64,000 nucleotides of DNA from Streptomyces sp. BA2. Its GTDB lineage: Bacteria > Actinomycetota > Actinomycetes > Streptomycetales > Streptomycetaceae. The DNA is taken from assembly GCF_009769735.1 (NCBI RefSeq), contig NZ_WSRO01000002.1:6026001-6090000 (forward strand), written 5' to 3'. Below are positions 8,692-16,269 of the stretch, in pieces. A program made the translations under genes and the position numbers. A model generated the notes under the pieces. It was not told where the DNA came from. It made no database searches and saw nothing but the letters and a program-made list of their open reading frames with translations. Position 1 is the first letter of the stretch. Every line of letters begins with the position of its first letter.

Positions 8692-8697
8692 TAGGCT
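8692..8697 (+). promoter_or_regulatory. -10 box for leaderless NUDIX gene
   Basis: TAGGCT, seven bases before the ATG at 8705, with no ribosome site between. Leaderless transcription inferred. Confidence 0.4.
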
Positions 8698-8704
8698 CCG
8701 CCGC

Positions 8705-9097
8705 ATGACGGAACGGATCGTGGTGGGCGCCGCCCTGTACGACGACGGGCGCCTGCTGGCCGCGCGGCGCACTGCGCCCCCTGAGCTCGCGGGCCGCTGG
8801 GAACTGCCCGGCGGGAAGGTCGAGCCCGGCGAGCACCCCGAGGAAGCCCTGGTGCGAGAGCTGCGCGAAGAGCTGGGCGTCGCCGCCGAGCCGGTCGCGA
8901 GGGTGCCGGGACAGTGGCCGCTCAAGCCGGGGTACGTCCTGTGGGTGTGGACGGCGAAGCTCCTGTCGGGAGCCCCCGAGCCCCTGGAGGACCACGACGA
9001 ACTGCGCTGGCTCGCGCCGGACGAGGTCTGGTCGGTGGACTGGCTGGACGCGGATGTCCCGGCGGTGGCGGCGGTGACGGCGGTCGAGCGCCGCTAG
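8705..9097 (+). CDS. NUDIX hydrolase, MutT/(deoxy)nucleoside triphosphate pyrophosphohydrolase type
   Basis: 130 residues, close to MutT length. The complete NUDIX box is visible: GGKVEPGE, seven residues, then RELREELGV (pattern G-x5-E-x7-REUxEExGU). The N-terminal [17 protein letters not shown] strand and the [15 protein letters not shown] segment are as in MutT-like (d)NTP pyrophosphatases that hydrolyse oxidised nucleotides such as 8-oxo-dGTP. Substrate cannot be told from sequence alone. The C-terminal end, GAG-CGC-CGC-TAG, lies within a short tandem repeat that continues into the intergenic region. Confidence 0.85.
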   Translation: MTERIVVGAALYDDGRLLAARRTAPPELAGRWELPGGKVEPGEHPEEALVRELREELGVAAEPVARVPGQWPLKPGYVLWVWTAKLLSGAPEPLEDHDELRWLAPDEVWSVDWLDADVPAVAAVTAVERR

Positions 9098-9131
9098 GGC
9101 GGATCGGGCGCATCTAGGGCGGATCGGGCGC
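9094..9131 (+). repeat. 20-bp-period direct repeat at the NUDIX stop codon
   Basis: CTAGGGCGGATCGGGCGC occurs at 9094-9111 and again identically at 9114-9131. A degenerate third copy (GATCGGGCGCCGC) lies around 9141-9153. The first copy contains the TAG stop of the NUDIX gene. Confidence 0.7.
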
Positions 9132-9326
9132 CGCCGGTCGCGATCGGGCGCCGCTGGCCGGGGGGAGCGCGCGAGGGCTTGTCTCCCCGCACTTGAGCCC
9201 CACCTACGCCGTTCGTGCCACAGTGCGCCCAAGTAAGCGGTAGTTCCGCCGGGATATCGGGTATGTGCCCATTAACCCCATGAAACCGGACAAGGGTCCG
9301 CTGTTGCTGGTCTGGAAGTGATCGGC

Positions 9327-9734
9327 GTGATCGACACCGAAGGCGACTGCGCCGAGTGGGATTTTCCCGCGGACCCCGGCGCCGTGCGCATGGCCCGCGC
9401 CGTCGTGCGCAAACAGCTCGGCGCCTGGGGCCTCGCCGCCCTCGGTGACATCACCGTCCTCCTCGTGAGCGAACTGGTGACCAACTCCCTGCGGCACGCC
9501 TCGGGCCCCATCGGGGTACGGCTCGTACGTCCGGCCGGGCCGCTGGGGACCCTCCTCGTAGAGGTCTCCGATCCGCTTCCCGACCCGCCCCGGGAGCGCG
9601 ACGCCACACCTGATGACGAGGGGGGCAGGGGTATCCAGTTGGTGGCCCGCGCGTCGCGGCGCTGGGGGACGCGACAGGGCAGCACGGGGAAGACGGGGAA
9701 GACGGTGTGGTTCGAGCTGGTGCTGCCGGGTTAG
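9327..9734 (+). CDS. ATP-binding anti-sigma/regulatory protein (HATPase_c_2, RsbW-like)
   Basis: About 135 residues forming a single GHKL ATPase domain of the RsbW/SpoIIAB class. The N-box is LLVSELVTNSLRHA, then LLVEVSDPLPDPP, the G-box DEGGRGIQLVA and the final KTVWFELVLP. Such proteins bind and inhibit sigma factors or phosphorylate anti-anti-sigma partners. Start choice: GTG 9318 directly abuts the GGAA ribosome-site remnant (9314-9317), so GTG 9327 nine bases downstream is preferred, though 9318 cannot be excluded. It lies immediately before a PP2C phosphatase that carries a closely similar domain at its own C-terminus, so the two probably act in one partner-switching pathway. Confidence 0.85.
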   Translation: MIDTEGDCAEWDFPADPGAVRMARAVVRKQLGAWGLAALGDITVLLVSELVTNSLRHASGPIGVRLVRPAGPLGTLLVEVSDPLPDPPRERDATPDDEGGRGIQLVARASRRWGTRQGSTGKTGKTVWFELVLPG

Positions 9735-9900
9735 AAGACTGGCAGCGTAGGACGGACACAAGACGGTCACGGGCCAAAAAGAGTTGAGTCCGTGCTGTGA
9801 TCGTGAACGCCGTGTGGCGTGGCTCCGTAGTGCTGGATACTGCGGGCAGCCGCATCCGGTGACCGGTGCCGGACGTGGTGAGCTGGAGGGGACGGTTCGC

Positions 9901-12555
9901 GTGAGCGAGATACCAGCGAAGGCGACGGAGCAGGACGGGCCGTCGGGTGACGCTAGGGGCGAAGCTGCGGATGACGTGATGTGGCAGAGCAGTCCACCCG
10001 GTTCGATCTACGACTACATCAAGGTGGCCTCGTTCTCGATCGGCCCCGACGGTCTCATCGACCAGTGGAGCCTGCGGGCCGAGCGGCTGTTCGGAGTGGC
10101 CGCCGACGACGCCGTGGGCAGGGACCCGATCGAGGCCTTCGTCCCTGCCGAGCTGCGCAGCAGCGGGCACCGCAAGATGGCGGAGATCCTGGACGGCAGG
10201 GAGTGGACCGGATCCGTCCCCTTCCGGGCGCCCGGAAGGCCCGACGGACCGGGCGGACCGGGCGGGCCTGGCGGACCCGGCGGACCCGGCACGGAGTCCT
10301 TCAGAGGCTCCGAAGGGATCGCCGAGGTCTACGTGATGCCCACCGAGACCGAGGAGGGCGAGCGGGCCGCCGTCTGCATCGTCGTCGACGTACGGGCGCT
10401 GCGGCAGATCGAGACCGACCTCGCCGCTTCGCAGGCCATTTTCGGCCAATCTCCCTTCGGCTTCCTGCTGTTCGGCACGGACCTGAAGGTGCAGCGTGCC
10501 AACCGCCGCTTCGCCGCCGTCTTCGGAGGCGGCGTCGAGGACCACCGTGGCCGCACCGTCCACGACTACCTCCCGCGTCACGAGGCCGACCGCATGGCCG
10601 CCGCCCTCAAGCGCGTCCTGGAGACCGGCGACTCCGTCACGGACATGCAGATCGTCGGCCCCGCCCCCGGCAGCAACGAACGCCGCCACTGGTCGATCAA
10701 CCTCTACCGCGTGCACAGCGGTTCGGGCCGCCCCATAGGTGTCGCGGGCCTCGGCACCGACGTCACCCGGCGGCACGCCGCCGCCCGCGAGGCCGCCCAC
10801 GCCCGCCGCAACCTCGCCCTGCTCAACGAAGCGGGCGCCCGGATCGGCAACTCCCTCGACCTGGAGACGACCGCGCGCGAGCTGCTCGACGTCACCGTCC
10901 CCGGCTTCTGCGACCTCGCCTCCGTAGACCTCTACCAAGGGCTGCTCGACGGCGACGAGACACCTCCGGGCCTCGCCGACGGAAGCGCCGAACTGCGCCG
11001 CGTCGCCTTCGCGAGCGCCGTCTCCGACGCGCCCTTCCCGGACGGCGGCCACCCCGTCGACGTGGGCGCCGTGCACCGCTTCGCCTTCACCTCGCCCTGC
11101 GCCGACGCCCTGCGCACGGCACGGCCACGGCTCGTCTCCGCGGCCGACGACGGCTCAGCGAGCAGGCTCACCGGCGGGCTCATCCAGTCGACGCTCGTCG
11201 TGCCGATGGTCGCCCACGACACCGTCGTCGGCCTCGCCCAGTTCTCCCGCACGAAGGGGAGCGAGCCCTTCGGGGAGCGCGATCGCGCCCTCGCCGTCGA
11301 GCTCGCCGCGCGCGCCGCCGTCTGCATCGACAACGCCCGCCTCTACCGCCGCGAGCACGAACGCGCGCTGATACTGCAGCGCTCCCTGCTGCCGCCCGGC
11401 GACCCCGAGGCGTCCGGCCTCGACATCGCCTGCCGCTACCTCCCGGGCAACGCGGCCACCGAGGTCGGCGGCGACTGGTTCGACGTCATCGAACTGCCGG
11501 GCCACCGCACCGCCCTGGTCGTCGGCGACGTCATGGGCCGCGGCCTGCGCGCCGCCGTCGCCATGGGGGAACTGCGCACCGCCGTACGCACCTTGGCGCT
11601 CCTGGACCTGGAGCCCGCGGAGGTACTCTCCGCGCTCGACGAGATCGCCCGCGGCCTCGGCGACCCCTCAGGCACCCAGCAGGCCACGAGAGCGGCCCGC
11701 CAGACGCGTTCCGCGAACGGGACAGACCTCTCGGAGGTCTACCTCGCCACGTGCGTCTACGCGGTCTACGACGCCGTCACGCGCCGCGTCACCTTCTCCA
11801 ACGCCGGCCACCTGCCACCCGTACTCGTCGAGCCCGGCGAATCGCCGCTCATGCTCGACGTGCCGCCAGGCATGCCGCTGGGAGTCGGCGGTGAGCCCTT
11901 CGAGGAGGTCGAGGTCGAGCTGCCCGAGGGCGCCCTCCTCGCGCTCTACACGGACGGGCTCGTCGAATCCCGCCACCATCCCCTCGACGAGGGCCTGAAC
12001 GCCTTCGTACGCGCCCTCGACGACCCCGCACCCGCCCTCGAGGACGTCTGCGACCACGTCCTGAACACCCTCGACACCCACCACGGAGAGGACGACATCG
12101 CGCTGCTCATGGCGCGCATCCAGGGCCTGCCCGCCGAGGCCGTCGGCGACTGGACGCTGCCGCGCGACCCGAAGTCGGTGGGCCGGGCCCGCGAACTGGC
12201 CTGCGAGCAGCTGCGCACCTGGGACCTGGAACCCCTCTGCGACACGACCGAACTGCTGGTCAGCGAGCTGGTCACCAACGCGCTGCGGTACGGCGAGGGC
12301 GACATCCGGCTGCGGCTCCTGCTCGACCGCACCCTGGTGTGCGAGGTGTGGGACGCGGGCCTCGTCCAGCCGCGCCGCCGCCGGGCGCGCGACACGGACG
12401 AGGGCGGCCGCGGGCTGCAGCTGGTCGGCCTGCTGAGCGCGGCGTGGGGCTCGCGCAGGACGCCGCGCGGCAAGACGGTGTGGTTCGAGATGCCGTTGCC
12501 GGACAGCGGCGCGCAGCCGATGGACGCGGCGGAGGCGCTGCTCAGTCTGTTCTGA
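9901..12555 (+). CDS. Multidomain SpoIIE-family PP2C phosphatase (PAS-PAS-GAF-PP2C-HATPase)
   Basis: 884 residues from the GTG at 9901, chosen because GGAGGGG (9885-9891) lies nine bases upstream; the in-frame extension to 9784 has no ribosome site. Order: PAS (about 38-165, interrupted by a GPGGPGGPGGPGGPG run), second PAS (about 170-295), GAF (about 315-475), SpoIIE-type PP2C (about 485-740) with metal-ligand motifs GGDWFDV, GDVMGRG, YTDGLVE and DDIALL, then an RsbW-like HATPase (about 750-880, SELVTNALRYGEG, GRGLQLVG, KTVWFEMPLP). It should dephosphorylate an anti-anti-sigma factor in response to signals sensed by the PAS/GAF modules. It is soluble, with no membrane segment. Confidence 0.92.
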   Translation: MSEIPAKATEQDGPSGDARGEAADDVMWQSSPPGSIYDYIKVASFSIGPDGLIDQWSLRAERLFGVAADDAVGRDPIEAFVPAELRSSGHRKMAEILDGREWTGSVPFRAPGRPDGPGGPGGPGGPGGPGTESFRGSEGIAEVYVMPTETEEGERAAVCIVVDVRALRQIETDLAASQAIFGQSPFGFLLFGTDLKVQRANRRFAAVFGGGVEDHRGRTVHDYLPRHEADRMAAALKRVLETGDSVTDMQIVGPAPGSNERRHWSINLYRVHSGSGRPIGVAGLGTDVTRRHAAAREAAHARRNLALLNEAGARIGNSLDLETTARELLDVTVPGFCDLASVDLYQGLLDGDETPPGLADGSAELRRVAFASAVSDAPFPDGGHPVDVGAVHRFAFTSPCADALRTARPRLVSAADDGSASRLTGGLIQSTLVVPMVAHDTVVGLAQFSRTKGSEPFGERDRALAVELAARAAVCIDNARLYRREHERALILQRSLLPPGDPEASGLDIACRYLPGNAATEVGGDWFDVIELPGHRTALVVGDVMGRGLRAAVAMGELRTAVRTLALLDLEPAEVLSALDEIARGLGDPSGTQQATRAARQTRSANGTDLSEVYLATCVYAVYDAVTRRVTFSNAGHLPPVLVEPGESPLMLDVPPGMPLGVGGEPFEEVEVELPEGALLALYTDGLVESRHHPLDEGLNAFVRALDDPAPALEDVCDHVLNTLDTHHGEDDIALLMARIQGLPAEAVGDWTLPRDPKSVGRARELACEQLRTWDLEPLCDTTELLVSELVTNALRYGEGDIRLRLLLDRTLVCEVWDAGLVQPRRRRARDTDEGGRGLQLVGLLSAAWGSRRTPRGKTVWFEMPLPDSGAQPMDAAEALLSLF
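10243..10290 (+). repeat. Short GGACCGGGC-type repeat encoding a (GPG)n linker
   Basis: About five 9-base units (GGACCGGGC and variants) inside the first PAS domain of the phosphatase encode GPGGPGGPGGPGGPG, a flexible collagen-like insertion. Confidence 0.8.
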
Positions 12556-12562
12556 GTGCCTT

Positions 12563-12586
12563 CACGTGGTCACGTGGTCACGTGGT
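12563..12586. repeat. Three tandem copies of CACGTGGT at the 3' end of the PspA gene
   Basis: CACGTGGT is repeated at 12563, 12571 and 12579. The TGA stop of the minus-strand PspA gene (12578-12580) lies inside it, so the last residues Ala-Thr-Thr are encoded by repeat sequence. Confidence 0.85.
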
Positions 12587-13291
12587 CGCTTTGAGGGCGG
12601 CGAGGCGGGCTTCGACCTCCGCCGTGTCGCCCAGGCTGTCCAACTGCTCGAACTGCGCGTCCAAGGAGGACGCGGCGAGCTCCTGCTTGCCCAGCGCCCT
12701 GGCCTCCTCGCGGCGCACCTTGTCCTCGAAGCGGCTCAACTCGCTGGCCGGGTCGAGGACATCGATGCTCTGGGCGGCGTCCATCATCTGGTTCTGTGCC
12801 TGCGCGGTCTTGGCACGGGCGACCAGCTGATCGCGCTTCGACTGGAGCTGGGTCAGCTTGATCTTCATCTGGTCGAGGCCGGACTTCAGCTTGTCGACGA
12901 CCTCGGTCTGCGAGGCGATCGTCGGTTCGGCGTCCTTGGTCTCGCGCTCGGACTGGAGCTGCCGCTGCAGCGCGACCTTGGCCAGGCTGTCGAACTTGTC
13001 GGCCTCCACGGCACTCCCGTCGGAGCGCAGCTCGTCCGCCTTCTTGCTGGCGGCGACCGCCTTGGTGCCCCATTCGGCGGCCGCGTCCTGGTCCTCCTTG
13101 TGGTCCAGTTCCAGCATCCGCAGATTGCCGATGGTGGTCGCGACCGCCTCCTCGGCCTCCCGGATGTTGTTGGTGTAGTCGCGGATCAGCTGGTCGAGCA
13201 TCTTCTGCGGGTCCTCGGCCTGATCGAGGAGGGAGTTGATGTTGGCCTTGGCGAGCTGGGCCACGCGTCCGAGGATCGTCTGCTTCGTCAT
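12578..13291 (-). CDS. pspA: PspA/IM30-family envelope stress protein
   Basis: 237 residues, almost entirely alpha-helical and charged, with heptad-like helices across about 20-215 (e.g. LLDQAEDPQKMLDQLIRDY, then AVATTIGNLRMLELDHKE). This is the IM30/Vipp1/PspA (ESCRT-III-like) fold, which polymerises on the inner face of the membrane to maintain integrity under stress. The ATG at 13291 has GGAGCC two bases upstream plus the family-typical start MTKQTILGRVAQLAKANIN. It lies 62 bases downstream of a TPM-domain gene on the same strand, and the two are probably co-transcribed. Actinobacterial PspA homologues are linked to cell-envelope stress and antibiotic response. Confidence 0.92.
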   Translation of the reverse strand: MTKQTILGRVAQLAKANINSLLDQAEDPQKMLDQLIRDYTNNIREAEEAVATTIGNLRMLELDHKEDQDAAAEWGTKAVAASKKADELRSDGSAVEADKFDSLAKVALQRQLQSERETKDAEPTIASQTEVVDKLKSGLDQMKIKLTQLQSKRDQLVARAKTAQAQNQMMDAAQSIDVLDPASELSRFEDKVRREEARALGKQELAASSLDAQFEQLDSLGDTAEVEARLAALKATT

Positions 13292-13353
13292 GTGGGCTCC
13301 TTCTATCCGGGTCGGTAGGAGTGCGAGGTCCGTACGAGGGGGCTGTACCGGGA

Positions 13354-15453
13354 TCAGAACCTCCCGCCCCCGCCCATCCGCCCCCGGGTCCCGCCGCCGC
13401 CGAAACTGCCGGGACCGCCGCCGCCGAAGCCGCCGCCTCCGAAGCCCCCTCCGCCCATCCCGCGGCCCCCGCCTCCGAAGAGCTCGCCGAGGATGATGCC
13501 GCCGAGGACCGCGCCGCCCATGCCGCCGCCGCGTCCGCCGCCGCCTCCGTAGGGGTTGCCGTAGCCGCGTACGTCGCGTTCTGCGAGCTGATGGGCCTGC
13601 CGGGCCTGGGCGTCGGCCTGCTGGGCCTCGGCGAGCGCCGCGGAGGCATCGGTGTCCTTGGCGGCCTCCGCGCCCGAGAGGTGCCGCTGGGCCTCCGCGA
13701 GACGGGTCCTCGCCTCGCTGCCCACCCCGCCCCGGTGCGTGTCGATGAAGTCCGCCGCCGTTCCCACGGCGCTGCGCGCGGTGAGCAGGGCCTGGCCGAG
13801 GAGGGTGGCTGCGCGCTGCCTGGTGACCTCGCGTTCGCGGGCGCCCGCCAGGGACTCGTCGAGGACCGTGTCGGCCTCCTCGACCCTGCGCAGGGCGTCG
13901 ATCGGGTCGTGCGGGCCCGCCGCCATCTTCTTGCGGACCTCGGTGACCACCGTCTCCGCGCGGGCGATACGGCCGTGCAGGTCGGCCGTGGAGGCTCCTG
14001 CCGCGGTGCCTTCGAGGAGGCCGCGCGCCTCGGCGAGGTCGGTCTCCGTCTCGGTGAGCGCGGCGGGGAGCTTCTCCGCGGCCTGCGCGAGCTCGTCGGC
14101 GAGGCGGTCGACGGCGTCCACGAAGGTGGCCGCCTGGTCGACGGCGCCTTCGGCGGCCCGCAGATGGACGGCGGCCTTGCCGTTGTCACCGGCGTCGATG
14201 GCCTGGCGGGCCTCGTTCAGATGCGTCGTGGCGAAGAGGAGGCGGTCCTTGGCCTGCTCCACATGGCCCAGTACGGGCGCCGACGCGGACGGCGCGTACT
14301 GGTCGCGGATCTTGCCGAGGATGGTCTCCGCCGCGGTGGTACGGCCCGTGACCTCCCGGAACACCTGCTCGGCGTGGTCCAGGGCTCCCGTGACGTCGCG
14401 TTCGAGGGCGCGCAACTGGTCGAAGCCCGCGGCCTCCGCGTCGAGGCGGCGGCCCGCATCGGTGCAGCGCGCGACGATCTCCTCCAGCATGGTGCGCTTG
14501 GTCGCGTCGTCCTCCGGATAGGCGTCGTCCAGCTGCTGGCGCAGCTTGAAGGCCGTGGTCAGCTCGGAGCGTGCGTACGCGAGCGCGTCCGTGAAGGGCC
14601 GCACCGCGTCGTCGCCGAACTGGGCGGTGGCGAAACCGAGTTCCTCCGCGCTGGTGCGGATCGCGTCGTCGGTCTCCACCAGGAGCTGCTTGCTCCGCTT
14701 GTCGAGCTCGGGGAGCGGGGTCGGCCTCTCGCCCGGCGCCCCCTTGCCCCAGCCGCCGCCTCCGGGCGTCGTACGCGTGTTGGTGCGCCTCTTGCGGCGG
14801 CTGTACGCGACCGCCGCGAGGGCGCCCGCGCCGCCGACCACCACGATGGGCAGAACGAGGTCGCCGGTGGCCGTCTCGCCCCCGCTGCCGCTGCCACCGC
14901 CGCCCGGGTCGGCGGCCCCAGGGGTGATCGCCGGGGTGGGGACGGGCCGGCCGGAGAGGACCGCGCTGTAGCCGTTCGCGGCGCCGATGGCCGCGCCGGC
15001 CCAGTCGTTCTGCCGCAGCGCGGGCTTGATCGCGGTGGTCGCCACGTCCTGGAGCTGTGCCTCGGTGAGCCGGGAATCGACGTCTACGGAGTAGGCGTAC
15101 TGGCGGTCGTGCGTGGCGACGGCGAGCAGCACGTCGTCCAGGCCGAGCCCGTTGCGCTCGGCGGTGGTGTCCGCCCAGTCCTGTGAGCCGCGCCCGGAGA
15201 AGTCACGCACGTAGACGACGAAGAGCTGGAGGCCGCGGTCGTCGTAGAGCTGGTCGAGCGCCCGTGCGGTGGCGTCCTTACGGTCGCCGAGGGCGCCCAC
15301 CTTGTCGGTGATCTGGCCCTCGCGGGAGAGAGTGACCGGGTCATCGGCCGGGGCGGCGAGTGCCGCGGGGGCGGACAGGAGCAGCAGGCACCATGCGAGC
15401 AGGGCACCGGCCACGGCTATCGCCCGCACGGCTATGTGCGAGGGCAGCGTCAC
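13354..15453 (-). CDS. TPM-domain membrane protein with Gly-rich C-terminus
   Basis: 699 residues. Signal peptide (about 1-33, AVAGALLAWCLLLLSAPAALA), then an extracytoplasmic TPM (DUF477) domain about 40-165 with LYDDRGLQLFVVYV and GLDDVLLAV. A single membrane helix follows at about 192-212 (LPIVVVGGAGALAAVAY), then about 400 residues of cytoplasmic Ala/Glu-rich coiled-coil and a C-terminal Gly-rich tail (about 630-699, many GGGG and GGGF units). TPM proteins are implicated in photosystem II repair in plants and in membrane stress elsewhere; the bacterial function is not established. The pairing with pspA downstream supports an envelope-stress role. GTG start with TACGCT seven bases before it suggests a leaderless mRNA. 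Confidence 0.85.
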   Translation of the reverse strand: MTLPSHIAVRAIAVAGALLAWCLLLLSAPAALAAPADDPVTLSREGQITDKVGALGDRKDATARALDQLYDDRGLQLFVVYVRDFSGRGSQDWADTTAERNGLGLDDVLLAVATHDRQYAYSVDVDSRLTEAQLQDVATTAIKPALRQNDWAGAAIGAANGYSAVLSGRPVPTPAITPGAADPGGGGSGSGGETATGDLVLPIVVVGGAGALAAVAYSRRKRRTNTRTTPGGGGWGKGAPGERPTPLPELDKRSKQLLVETDDAIRTSAEELGFATAQFGDDAVRPFTDALAYARSELTTAFKLRQQLDDAYPEDDATKRTMLEEIVARCTDAGRRLDAEAAGFDQLRALERDVTGALDHAEQVFREVTGRTTAAETILGKIRDQYAPSASAPVLGHVEQAKDRLLFATTHLNEARQAIDAGDNGKAAVHLRAAEGAVDQAATFVDAVDRLADELAQAAEKLPAALTETETDLAEARGLLEGTAAGASTADLHGRIARAETVVTEVRKKMAAGPHDPIDALRRVEEADTVLDESLAGAREREVTRQRAATLLGQALLTARSAVGTAADFIDTHRGGVGSEARTRLAEAQRHLSGAEAAKDTDASAALAEAQQADAQARQAHQLAERDVRGYGNPYGGGGGRGGGMGGAVLGGIILGELFGGGGRGMGGGGFGGGGFGGGGPGSFGGGGTRGRMGGGGRF

Positions 15454-15460
15454 ATTTGGG

Positions 15461-15466
15461 AGCGTA
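15461..15466 (-). promoter_or_regulatory. -10 box for leaderless TPM-pspA transcript
   Basis: TACGCT on the minus strand, seven bases before the GTG at 15453. No ribosome site intervenes. Confidence 0.45.
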
Positions 15467-15543
15467 TGACCGTCTTGGGGGGCGCGCGACCGGGGGATCG
15501 GGCCGCGTCTCCGGTGCCGCCTCCCGCCCGGTGCTGCCCGGCT

Positions 15544-16218
15544 CTACTCCAGCACCAGTTCCACCGCTGCGTCCAGCCACCGCACCTCGTCCGCCCCCAG
15601 CGTCGGATTCGCCCCGCGGCGGGCGCGGGCCTCCGCGAGGTGGCTGTTGGCCGTGGCTCTGACGTCGACCGCCGCGTCCGTCAGGAGCGTGGCCAGAGCG
15701 GTCCGTGACCCCGCCGCCTCAGGTCTGCCGCTCACCGCGACCTCCGCGAGGATCAGCGCCGACATCGCCCAGTCGAGGCCGGGCGGGCCCTCCTCCGCGG
15801 TGGCCCAGTCGATCACCACGGGGCCCTCCGGCGTGAGGATCACGTTCTCCGGGTGGAGATCGAGGTGCAGGACGCGGTCCGTGGGCGAGGTGGACAAGCG
15901 GGCCGGGAGGGCGTGCAGCGTGTGCAGCAACCGGGCGAGGATCACCGCCGCCTCCTCCGGCGTGATCGCGCCCCGCATCGCGGCCTCCGCCATGGTCGGG
16001 CCCGTCAGCCGCCCCATGACCAGGTCCGTACGGGGTGCGCCGGGCTCGGCCGGGCGGATGGGCGGCACGGGATACCCGTGCTCCGACAGATACGTCATGA
16101 CGGCGGCCTCCTCCGTCGCGTCGGTCCCGTCCCGATACCGGCGCAGCACCCATGTGTCGTCCAGCGCGAAGACATCCGAAGTGCGTCCCGAGCCGAGCAG
16201 CCGATCAGTCATCCCCAT
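15544..16218 (-). CDS. Aminoglycoside phosphotransferase/kinase-like (APH) family protein
   Basis: 224 residues, shorter than typical APH enzymes (about 260-300). The N-lobe nucleotide loop is reduced to LLGSGRTSDVFAL, with a WVLRRYRD strand; no clear Lys corresponding to the usual ATP-contact lysine is obvious (Arg instead). The catalytic loop is intact: HLDLHPENVI (catalytic Asp, Asn) and VIDWATAE (metal-binding Asp). Proteins of this family phosphorylate small molecules, but small members like this have unknown substrates, and resistance should not be assumed. The ATG at 16218 is supported by TACGCT six bases upstream; a second ATG lies at 16212. Confidence 0.8.
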   Translation of the reverse strand: MGMTDRLLGSGRTSDVFALDDTWVLRRYRDGTDATEEAAVMTYLSEHGYPVPPIRPAEPGAPRTDLVMGRLTGPTMAEAAMRGAITPEEAAVILARLLHTLHALPARLSTSPTDRVLHLDLHPENVILTPEGPVVIDWATAEEGPPGLDWAMSALILAEVAVSGRPEAAGSRTALATLLTDAAVDVRATANSHLAEARARRGANPTLGADEVRWLDAAVELVLE

Positions 16219-16224
16219 CCCGGG

Positions 16225-16230
16225 AGCGTA
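16225..16230 (-). promoter_or_regulatory. -10 box for leaderless APH-like gene
   Basis: TACGCT on the minus strand, six bases before the ATG at 16218. It overlaps the edge of the hairpin that ends the hydrolase gene. Confidence 0.4.
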
Positions 16231-16261
16231 AGCCGCTTCCCCCTCTCGCGCAGGGGCGGCT
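16231..16261 (-). terminator. Imperfect hairpin after hydrolase gene
   Basis: AGCCG...CGGCT outer stem and CCCCT...AGGGG inner stem separated by a short bulge, just past the hydrolase stop (16270) and before the APH-like promoter. Confidence 0.4.
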
Positions 16262-16269
16262 GTGGTGTC

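Noticed and set aside
12563..12586. CACGTGGT triplicate as a CRISPR or attachment site
   Set aside because: Only three contiguous 8-mers without spacers and no integrase nearby; a simple tandem repeat.
15544..16218. Aminoglycoside resistance gene
   Set aside because: Only the APH fold is seen; the protein is short and its substrate is unknown, so no resistance function is claimed.
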